64,000 nucleotides of DNA from Myxococcus eversor (GTDB lineage Bacteria; Myxococcota; Myxococcia; Myxococcales; Myxococcaceae): positions 496,001-560,000 of the forward strand of contig NZ_JAAIXY010000003.1 of the NCBI RefSeq assembly GCF_010894455.1, written 5' to 3'. Both the position numbers and the translations under genes were made by a program. Shown here piece after piece: positions 25,147 to 32,800 of the stretch. The notes beneath the pieces were generated by a model. It searched no databases. It worked only from the letters and a program-made list of their open reading frames with translations, and was not told the DNA's origin. How positions within the stretch are numbered: position 1 is the first letter of the stretch; the number at the start of each line of letters is the position of its first letter.

Positions 25147-25728
25147 CTAGGGAGTGACGGCCGCCGTGGTGGCGTCGTCCGCTCCAGCGACGGTCAGCAC
25201 CGCGAAGTTGATGTTGTTGTAGCCGGCCGTGGCGCAGCTGAACATCACCCGCTTGATGATGGCGTACTCCACATCCTTGTGAGCCTGGATGTTGATGTCG
25301 CCCTTGAACGTGTTGGCGTCGTCGTTCGCCATCGCGTGCAGGTCCTCGAACTGCTTCTTCATGTCCCGCAGCTTCTCTTCCAGCGCGGGGATGTTGAGGT
25401 ACTCGTCCTTGGAGAAGTCCTCCACGCGACCGACGATGGTGCCGGACACGCTCACCTGCTCGCCGGACACCATGACGACCGGGTGCATCTCCACTTCCTG
25501 GATGTGGACTGCTTCCGGGAGCTGGATGTCCTTGGTCATCATCAGCACCTCGCCCGTCGCGGAGAAGTTCGCGATGAGGAAGAGCACGATGATGACGAAC
25601 ATGTCGACCAGCGGGGTGATGAGCAGGTCGGAGTAGCCGCTGCGCTTCGCGTGGGCGGCGCCGTGCCCGAACACCTTGGAGTGCTCGAGTCGCTTGCCGT
25701 ACCGCTTGCCTGGAACCTTGATGGCCAT
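25147..25728 (-). CDS. ExbD/TolR family biopolymer transport protein (second copy)
   Basis: A 193-residue single-span inner-membrane protein. The helix (SDLLITPLVDMFVIIVLFLIANF) contains the conserved Asp of ExbD that couples to the proton flow, followed by a large periplasmic domain. An extra block about 95-140, acidic and charged (EEKLRDMKKQFEDLHAM), enlarges the periplasmic part compared with ordinary ExbD. It works with ExbB-type channel proteins to energise TonB or Tol systems or gliding-type systems. Last gene of the operon, 24 bases after the first exbD. Confidence 0.88.
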   Translation of the reverse strand: MAIKVPGKRYGKRLEHSKVFGHGAAHAKRSGYSDLLITPLVDMFVIIVLFLIANFSATGEVLMMTKDIQLPEAVHIQEVEMHPVVMVSGEQVSVSGTIVGRVEDFSKDEYLNIPALEEKLRDMKKQFEDLHAMANDDANTFKGDINIQAHKDVEYAIIKRVMFSCATAGYNNINFAVLTVAGADDATTAAVTP

Positions 25729-25752
25729 GACTGGGTGTGGCTCCGTGCTCGG

Positions 25753-26241
25753 CTAGCCCATCGCCGCGGACACCGACACCTGGGGCAACCCAGAGCCGAT
25801 GCACTCGTCGATGATGCGGACCAGGTCCTCGTAGCGGACCTTGTCTTCGGGCTGAAGGGTGATGGCTGTCTGGTCCGGAAGCTGCGCCTTCAACTCCTTG
25901 AAGCGCGCCACCAGCTTGGACAGGTCCGTCTTGCCCTTGCCGTCTTTGGTGAGGGGGATGGGGTCGAACGTGCTCTGGTCCGCCGAGAGCCGAAGCTCCG
26001 TCGGGGTGATGAGCAGGGTCAGCTGCACCGTCTTGGTCTCCGTCGGCGGCTGCTCCTCCTCCGTGGAGGGGCCTCCCGCCTGGGAAACTTGAAGTCGGCC
26101 AATCTGGGTCCAGACCGCCGTCATGATGAGGAAGCTGATGGTCACTGCCATCAGGTCGATGAATGCGGTCAGGTTGATGGGAGCATCGAGCGACTTCTTG
26201 CCGCCTTTCCCACCACCTCCTGTGTCCATTCCGCCGGCCAT
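25753..26241 (-). CDS. ExbD/TolR family biopolymer transport protein (first copy)
   Basis: A 162-residue single-span protein. Residues about 20-45 are the membrane helix with the conserved Asp (INLTAFIDLMAVTISFLIM). The periplasmic domain follows (VQLTLLITPTELRLSAD, DLVRIIDECIGSGLPQVSVS). A Gly/Lys-rich cytoplasmic start (GGGGKGGKK) precedes the helix. AGGAGGAC sits before the start, giving a strong ribosome site. It differs clearly in sequence from the second ExbD, so the operon encodes a heteromeric pair. Confidence 0.9.
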   Translation of the reverse strand: MAGGMDTGGGGKGGKKSLDAPINLTAFIDLMAVTISFLIMTAVWTQIGRLQVSQAGGPSTEEEQPPTETKTVQLTLLITPTELRLSADQSTFDPIPLTKDGKGKTDLSKLVARFKELKAQLPDQTAITLQPEDKVRYEDLVRIIDECIGSGLPQVSVSAAMG

Positions 26242-26304
26242 GGCGTTGTCCTCCTAAGGCCCCGCGCGGTGAGGCGCGGCAAGAGACTGAAAGGGGCGCG
26301 CCGT

Positions 26305-26327
26305 TGTCCCCACGTCACGTGGGGACA
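26305..26327. repeat. Near-perfect palindrome between exbB and exbD genes
   Basis: TGTCCCCACGT-C-ACGTGGGGACA is a perfect inverted repeat with 11-base arms and a single central base. It lies in the 128-base gap between exbB and the first exbD. In mRNA it would form a strong hairpin. It might slow or end transcription, or stabilise the upstream message and set the ExbB:ExbD ratio. No T-run follows. Confidence 0.55.
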
Positions 26328-26369
26328 GGACAGCGCGCCCGGGTTCCGGGTTCCCTGCGGGAGCCCGAA

Positions 26370-27110
26370 TCAGTCGTCGTGGTGGTCCCGGGCGGCGGGG
26401 ACGTTCAGGTTCTTGAACTTGTCCTTGTTCGCCACGATGAGGTTCAGCACGGAGACGCTGGTCTCGTTGATGTCGTTGATCAGCGACTGGGTGCGGCCCA
26501 TCAGCACGGAGAAGGCGATGAGGCACGGAATGGCCGTCACCAGCCCGAAGCCCGTGCAGTTCATGGCTTCGGAAATACCGTTGGCGAGAATGGTCGCCTT
26601 GTCGGCCGGGTTCACGTTCGCCACGGCCTCGAAGCAGGAGATGAGACCCGACACGGTGCCGAGCAGACCGGCGAGCATCGCCGCGTTGCCGAGCATCGCC
26701 AGGTAGCCACTGCGGGCCTCCAGGCGGGGCGTCTCGCGCAGGGTGGCCTCGTCCAGCGCCGCCTGCACTTCGTCCTGGCCCTTGGGAACGTTCATCAGAC
26801 CGGCCTTGATGACGCTCGTCAGCGGCGTCGCCTTCTGGCCCGCCACGTAGTTGATGGCCTTGTCCAGGTCACCGGCGTAGATGTGCTTCTTGAGTCCACG
26901 GAGGAAGGCTTCCTTGTTGATGGACGCCTTGCCGAACAGAACGATGGCCCGTTCGACCATGATGGAGAGGGCCACCACGAGACAGGCCGCGATGGGATAC
27001 ATACCCCACTGACCGGCCTCCCATCGCCTGGCGACCTCTTCGAAGAAGCCCCGCTCGGGACCACCAGCGTTCGCGAGCACGGCCAGATTCGTCAAAAACC
27101 CCAGGTTCAT
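26370..27110 (-). CDS. ExbB/TolQ/MotA-type proton channel protein
   Basis: A 246-residue polytopic protein of the MotA/TolQ/ExbB family. Three membrane helices are predicted: one in GMYPIAACLVVALSIMVERA, a pair at about 130-150 (AMLAGLLGTVSGLISCFEAV), and a third at about 175-200 (GLVTAIPCLIAFSVLMG). The conserved TVSGLISCF segment matches the channel helix of the family. It forms an inner-membrane complex with the two ExbD proteins and uses proton motive force to drive outer-membrane import or other envelope work. The start has GGAGG 8 bases upstream. Promoter at 27230-27258. The Asp/His-rich tail (ARDHHDD) is unusual. Confidence 0.9.
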   Translation of the reverse strand: MNLGFLTNLAVLANAGGPERGFFEEVARRWEAGQWGMYPIAACLVVALSIMVERAIVLFGKASINKEAFLRGLKKHIYAGDLDKAINYVAGQKATPLTSVIKAGLMNVPKGQDEVQAALDEATLRETPRLEARSGYLAMLGNAAMLAGLLGTVSGLISCFEAVANVNPADKATILANGISEAMNCTGFGLVTAIPCLIAFSVLMGRTQSLINDINETSVSVLNLIVANKDKFKNLNVPAARDHHDD

Positions 27111-27229
27111 CGCGTCTTGCCTCCACGGCAGCTTGGCCCGGCGCTCCGGACCTTCCAGAACCTGTCGCCCCCCCGGGCGTGCGCCCCAGAGATGGGCGGC
27201 AGGTATGGATGTTGAAAACGGTGGTGCCG

Positions 27230-27258
27230 ACTTTAGGAATGGCTGTCTGGGGTGTCAA
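27230..27258 (-). promoter_or_regulatory. Sigma-70-type promoter of the ExbB-ExbD operon
   Basis: A perfect TTGACA (27258-27253) and TAAAGT (27235-27230) lie at a 17-base spacing on the minus strand. This predicts a leader of about 115 bases before the ExbB start. The rest of the divergent gap 27111-27430 shows no gene or clear promoter for the plus-strand gene at 27431. Confidence 0.65.
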
Positions 27259-27430
27259 GGCAGGGGCCCAGGCGTTAAGTGCTGAAATCTCACAGGAATT
27301 TTGCGCTGGAGTACCCCTTGCCAGCATGGACTCCAGGCAGCAGTGCGGGCCTTCGCGGGGGCTTCCCAACCCGGCCTGGTTGTGTCAGCGCGCGCTTCCG
27401 AGCCCAGGGAACGCATGCTAATGCCGGCGC

Positions 27431-28324
27431 ATGGCGAGGAAGCGCATTGGCGAGCTGCTGCTGGAGCAGAGGGCGATCAGCGTCGCCCAGCTCGAGGCGG
27501 GGCTCGCGGCCCACCGGAAGTCAGGGCAGCGGTTGGGGGCGACACTCATCGCCCAGGGAGCGATCACCGAGACGACGCTCGCGGGCGCGCTGAGTCAGGC
27601 GCTCGGGATGCCGCAGGTGGATCTCCCGGCGGTGACGCCGGAGTGGGCCGCGGTGCACATGCTGCGCCCGCGTTTCTGCGAGCAGCATGACCTGTTCCCC
27701 ATCGCGTTGGAGAGCGTGGGCGGACGGCGTCAGCTCGTCGTCGCGATGAGTGATCCACTCAACCTTCCGGCGGTGGAGGAGATTGAGTTCACCACCGGAC
27801 TCAAGGTGAGCGTGCGCGTGGCGGCGCTGTCCGCCGTGCGGGGCGCCATCCTGCGCTACTACCACAAGGTTCCCGTCACGCCGGCGGGTGGGGCGAGCGC
27901 GAAGCCCGCCGCTCCTACGGCCCGCGCGAGGCCCGCCGCCGTGCCCGCGAAGCCCGCGCCGCCGACCCAGCCTCCGCCGAGCGACGCGGCCGATGACGAT
28001 GACGAGGACGAGGTCATCGTCGGCGAGGAGCTGCCCCCGGGTGAGACGACGCAGCGCACGTCGCTGGCGGAGCTGATCCGCACGCGCGAGGAGCAGCGCA
28101 AGCAGAAGCGCGAGCAGGCCACGGCGAAGCCGAAGCCCCCCTCGGGCGGCGGAGTGCTCGATGACCTGGACTATCTCTTCGGGCAGGCCCGCGAGGACCC
28201 GGACCGCGTCGAGGAGCTGGAGCGCAAGTTCTGGGCGCTGATGCGCATCATGGCGCGCAAGGGACTGCTCTCCAGCGAGGAGTTCCGCCGCGAGCTGGAC
28301 GACGAGGGCGAGGACAAGGGGTGA
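27431..28324 (+). CDS. Free-standing GspE-N (MshEN) domain protein
   Basis: A 297-residue soluble protein. Residues 1-135 are an N-terminal GspE/MshE-type domain (GELLLEQRAISVAQLEAGLA, RLGATLIAQGAI, VVAMSDPLNLPAVEEIEF), which in type II secretion and type IV pilus ATPases binds c-di-GMP or partner proteins. An Ala/Pro-rich linker and acidic stretch follow (DDDDEDEVIVGEELPPG). The C-terminus is a charged helix (RVEELERKFWALMRIMARKG). There is no ATPase core, so it is a stand-alone adaptor. The Shine-Dalgarno is weak. Myxobacteria carry several such proteins; the partner is unknown. Confidence 0.82.
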   Translation: MARKRIGELLLEQRAISVAQLEAGLAAHRKSGQRLGATLIAQGAITETTLAGALSQALGMPQVDLPAVTPEWAAVHMLRPRFCEQHDLFPIALESVGGRRQLVVAMSDPLNLPAVEEIEFTTGLKVSVRVAALSAVRGAILRYYHKVPVTPAGGASAKPAAPTARARPAAVPAKPAPPTQPPPSDAADDDDEDEVIVGEELPPGETTQRTSLAELIRTREEQRKQKREQATAKPKPPSGGGVLDDLDYLFGQAREDPDRVEELERKFWALMRIMARKGLLSSEEFRRELDDEGEDKG

Positions 28325-28489
28325 GCCGTGCGCTCCCGGCCGCCGGCATGAACCGGTGGCCTGGTCGTCCGCTGGCTTCCCGGGGTACCTGGACGCTCGG
28401 GCGCCTTCGCTGAAACCGACTTCGGGCCTCGCGCGTAAGGGAAGCAGAACCCCCGCGCGTCGGGCGTGTCCGGAGAGAGGCTCCAGCCC

Positions 28490-29653
28490 ATGTCGTCCGT
28501 CATCGTCAGCTCACGCTCCGCCCGCTCCCGTTCCTGGAGCGCAACCAGACGTCTGTTGTTATCACTGCTCTTCGCGGTGCTCGCGGCGTGCACCCAGGCG
28601 AGCAGCGCCGCCGCGGCCGGAGGCGCGCTCGAAGCCGGGACGCGGCCCGCGGTGGGAGACTCCCGCCGCTACGAGAAGCCCTCGGACGCGGAGCTGCGCC
28701 GCACCCTCTCGCCCACGGCGTACGAGGTGACGCAGCGGGCGGCGACCGAGCCCCCGTTCCGCAACGCGTACTGGAACCAACACGAGGAGGGGCTCTACGT
28801 CGACGTCGTCACGGGCGAGCCGCTGTTCTCCTCCAAGGACAAGTTCGACTCCGGCACCGGCTGGCCCAGCTTCACGCGTCCGGTGGAGTCCTCGCACGTG
28901 GTGGAGAAGCGGGACGAAAGCCTGGGCATGACGCGCGTCGAGGTCCGCTCGAAGGCGGGGGATTCCCACCTGGGCCATCTGTTCGACGACGGGCCCCAGC
29001 CCACGGGGCAGCGCTACTGCATCAACTCCGCGTCGCTGCGCTTCGTCCCGGTGAACGACATGGAGAAGCAGGGGTACGGCGAGTGGTTGACGCTGTTCGG
29101 CCGCAAGCCCGCGAGCGCGACGCCCGCGAAGGTGGACGTGGGCAAGGCGCTGGCCGCGTCGGGTGTCACCGAGACGGCGCTGCTCGCGGGAGGCTGCTTC
29201 TGGGGCATGGAGGACCTGCTCCGCAAGATTCCGGGCGTGCTCCAGACAGACGTCGGCTACACGGGCGGCAATCTGGAGAAGCCCTCGTATCAAGACGTGA
29301 GCGGTGGACGGACGGGGCACGCGGAGTCGGTGCGCGTCGTGTTCGACCCGAAGGTGCTGAGCTTCGCGACGCTGCTGGAGGACTGGTTCTTCCGCATGCA
29401 CGACCCGACGACGCTCAACCGCCAGGGCAACGACGTGGGGACGCAGTATCGCTCCGCCATCTTCGTGCTGTCCGACGAGCAGCGCCGCGTCGCCGAGGAG
29501 GTGAAGGCGCGCGTCAACGCCTCCGGAAAGTGGAAGAAGCCCGTCGTCACCCAGGTCGTCCAGGCAGGCGAGTTCACCCCCGCCGAGGGCTATCACCAGG
29601 ACTACCTCGTGAAGAATCCGGGCGGCTACACCTGCCATTACATGAGGGACTGA
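28490..29653 (+). CDS. Exported methionine sulfoxide reductase MsrB-MsrA fusion
   Basis: A 387-residue bifunctional enzyme. The N-terminus is a lipoprotein-like signal ([14 protein letters not shown]; lipobox LAAC). Residues about 60-200 form MsrB ([33 protein letters not shown], catalytic Cys177 in [11 protein letters not shown]). The zinc CxxC pairs are absent (VDVVTG in their place). Residues about 225-385 are MsrA with Cys236 in GGCFWG. Together they reduce both S- and R-methionine sulfoxide. Domain order MsrB-MsrA is the reverse of the common MsrA-MsrB fusions. The lipobox implies envelope localisation. Start 28490 has GAGAGG upstream; GTG 28466 is an alternative. Confidence 0.92.
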   Translation: MSSVIVSSRSARSRSWSATRRLLLSLLFAVLAACTQASSAAAAGGALEAGTRPAVGDSRRYEKPSDAELRRTLSPTAYEVTQRAATEPPFRNAYWNQHEEGLYVDVVTGEPLFSSKDKFDSGTGWPSFTRPVESSHVVEKRDESLGMTRVEVRSKAGDSHLGHLFDDGPQPTGQRYCINSASLRFVPVNDMEKQGYGEWLTLFGRKPASATPAKVDVGKALAASGVTETALLAGGCFWGMEDLLRKIPGVLQTDVGYTGGNLEKPSYQDVSGGRTGHAESVRVVFDPKVLSFATLLEDWFFRMHDPTTLNRQGNDVGTQYRSAIFVLSDEQRRVAEEVKARVNASGKWKKPVVTQVVQAGEFTPAEGYHQDYLVKNPGGYTCHYMRD

Positions 29654-29656
29654 GAA

Positions 29657-29675
29657 ACCCGGGCTTTATCCGGGT
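29657..29675 (+). terminator. Weak hairpin after the MsrB-MsrA gene
   Basis: ACCCGG (29657-29662) pairs with CCGGGT (29670-29675) around GCTTTAT, directly after the stop codon. Short stem and no T-run, so low confidence. Confidence 0.3.
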
Positions 29676-29812
29676 GATACAAGTCTCACCTCCCTGGGAA
29701 GGCGGGTGAGCAAGCCCTGGCGCGGGACGTCGAGCCTCGAAACCGGGGCGCGTCTCGCAGGGGTGAAGTGGACTCAAGGCGGGCGTGGGCGGTGTGCGGC
29801 TATGCTGCGCGG

Positions 29813-32800
29813 ATGATCTGCCCAGTCTGCGCGCGGTTTCGCGACACGGCATCGGGGGGCGTATGTCTGGAGTGCGGCGCCACCCTCCTGCCCGTCACCG
29901 AGCCGCACTTCGATGCACTCGTCACGAAGACACTCTGGCGACGCATCCAGGATTGGCGCTCCGACGCGCTCCTCGATGAGGCGACGGCGCTCCGGCTCGA
30001 ACAGTCCCTCAATGCGATAGCGGTGCCCGTCGAGGCTCCGTCCGTTGAGAGCGCGCGGGCCGTGGGCCATGACTCGCCTGAGGTCATCACGCAGCCGCTG
30101 GACTCCGCCGCGCGCGTGGAGGCCTGGGCGGATGGCGTCGCCGCTTCGGCGCGTCGTGGGGGAGGCTGGAGTCTCTTCGGTTGGGGCGCGGCGCTCGCGC
30201 GCTCACTGGAGGAGGCCGCGAAGGAGGAGCGTGAGCAGACGGCACGCGCGCCCCGTGGCTCCCGACATGACCGGGACGCGAGCGAGGACGACCTCGGCTC
30301 CGCGCTGGGCTCGGGACAGTCGCTGTTCGCCCGGGATGCCTCGGGTGTGCTCGGTGGTGGACTGGAAGCGGTCGTCGCGCTCGACGCGCAGCCCGAGGCG
30401 AGCACGGCCCGGCTGAACGACTTCATCTGGTGGTTCCTCGGCGCGGTGCTGGTGCTCGGCGGCTCGCTCATGGGCGTCCGCGAGGCATGGAACGCGTTGG
30501 GCGGCGTTCCGCGCCAGCTCCTCGTAACGGGAGCCTTGTGGGGTTACCACGCGGGCTTCATCGGGCTCGGCGTGTTCCTGTCCCGCCGCTCGATGCCCGT
30601 GGGCCGCGTCCTGTCGGGCATCGGCCTGGCGCTGCTTCCCGTCGCGTTCGTCGCGCTGTCCTCACTGGTGGCGCTGTCACCGCTCTGGGGCCTTCCCGTC
30701 GCGCTGGGGCTCACCGCGTTGGGGATGGTGCCGCTGAAGTCCGCGGGCAGGCTGCTGCACGGGACGCCCGCGACGGCGCTCGGGTTGGCGCTGTTCCCGT
30801 CGCTGCTCGCGGGCCTGCCGCTGATGGGGCTGGATGAGGCGCCGTGGCTGCGCGTGCTCTGCGCCTTCGCGGGTGTGGTGGCGCTGGGGGCCACGTTGTG
30901 GCGCTCGCGCAAGGAGACGTCCGCGAACGTGCTGCTCGTCGGGGCGAGCGCGGCGCTGTACGGGGCGCTCTGGCTCGCGGTCTTCGCCGTGTCGAGCGGG
31001 CCCTCGGGGTTCGATGATTTGGAGCCGGGCGGCGCGTTGTTCGCGGGGATGACGCTCTGGGCGCAGGCCATCGCCACGGTCCTCGCGGTGGCGGCGACCA
31101 CGCACTCCGCACGCGAGACGCTTCCTCGGGCGAGCGCGGTGCTGGAGACCGTGGCGCACGCGGTGCTCGCGGCCGGTGCGCTCGCGGGAGCCATCACCGC
31201 GTTCTCGGTGGGGACAAATGGAGACCTCCAGGTCGATGGCGCGTCGGCGCTCGCGCCGGTGCTCGCCGCCGGAGTCTTCTTCCTGCTGGAGTCGCGACGC
31301 CGCGCCCTTGTGCACCCCGGGGCCATGGCCACGCTCCTCGCGGGAGCACTGCTCGCGCGGACGCTGTCGCCAGACGAGCAGGGCTGGTGGGTGTTCGGAG
31401 GCGCGGCGGCGGCCTCTCTGCTGATGCTCGCGGCGCGCGGAAGCGACTCGGGGATGCTGCGCATCCGGCTGCTGGCGTGGAGCATCGTCAGCGCGGTGGT
31501 GTCGATGCCGCTCGTCTCCTGGATGGAGGGCGACGCTTCTCCGTGGCCCCGAGTCTTCACGGGTCTGGCCTTCGCGGTGGCCGCGCACGTCTCTGGAGGC
31601 TGGCGCTTTCGAGGACTGCACTACGTGGGCGGAGCCGCCGCGCTCTTCGGCGCCCTGGCCTTCGTCGATGGGACTCCGTGGCTCTCGGGTGATTGGAGTC
31701 GCCTCGCGGTCTTCGCGCTCGTGAGCGGGCTGTACGGTGTCGCGGGGCTCGTGCAGGCCGCGTGGGCCAGGCCGGCCTCGCCCCAGGACGCGCTGTTGCC
31801 TCTGGATGACCTGTCCCTGGTGATGGCCTCGGCGGGCGTGTTCCTGGCCATCGGCGTCGCGCCCGTGCCGCCGGAGCTGCTCACGTCCATCGCAGTCGCG
31901 TTGCCGGGTGGTGTCCTCGTCGCGCTTCCCACTGCGCTGGTGTCGCTGGCGTTGTTGTTGAGGACGCGCAGGGACAGCACTCGCCTCGTGAGTCTCATCG
32001 CGGCCACGGGCGTGGCGCTCGTCGTGTCCCAGGTGCTGGGCACCGTCTCCGACTTCTCGTCGGCGCGTTCAGCGCTGGGCTCGGCGGCCGTGGCGTTCGG
32101 CTTCGCGCTCTTCGCGACACTGCGCCCGCGTCCTCCCGTCGTCGACCCGGCCGCGGCCCCTGTCCCGCCGCGCGGCCTCTGGGGTCGGGGGGTGTTCGCC
32201 CTCTTCCGGTTGCCGCTCGGGGCACGTGGGCTGTCGCTCTACACGGACGGCTTCGCCACGGCCGCGCTGGTGCAGGCCCTCATCGCGACACTCACGCTGG
32301 TCCAGTGGCTCCCCTTCCCCACCGATGCCGAGCGAGGCATGTGCCTGCTCGCGGGCGGACTGCTCGTCCTGACCGCGCTCCTGACGTTCCTGACGCGCGG
32401 CTTCGTGGACTGGGAGCTCCGGGGCTCGGTGGTGACGCTCGCGGCCATGGGCGGGTTCATCGCGCTGACGGCGGTCATCAATCGCGCGGGCCGTCCCCTC
32501 CCGCCGGACGTCGTGGCGATGCGGCTTCCGCTCATCGGCGTCGCGCTCTGGGGTGTCGCGCTGGCGACGAGGCGCTTCGGCCCGTGGCTGGCGAAGTGGC
32601 TGGAGCGCCCCAGTCATGGCCCGCTGTACCACGCGGTGCCTCACGTGGGCGTGGCGGCGCTGGCGCTCGTGCTCCTGAAGGGCGCGGTCCTGGTCGGCCT
32701 GCCGTCTCCGTCACACGCGCTGGGAATCACCCCTCCGCTGCTGGTGCTGGGCGCTGCGGTACTGGTGCTGCTACTCGCCGCTTCGTTCCGCGCGGTGCCG

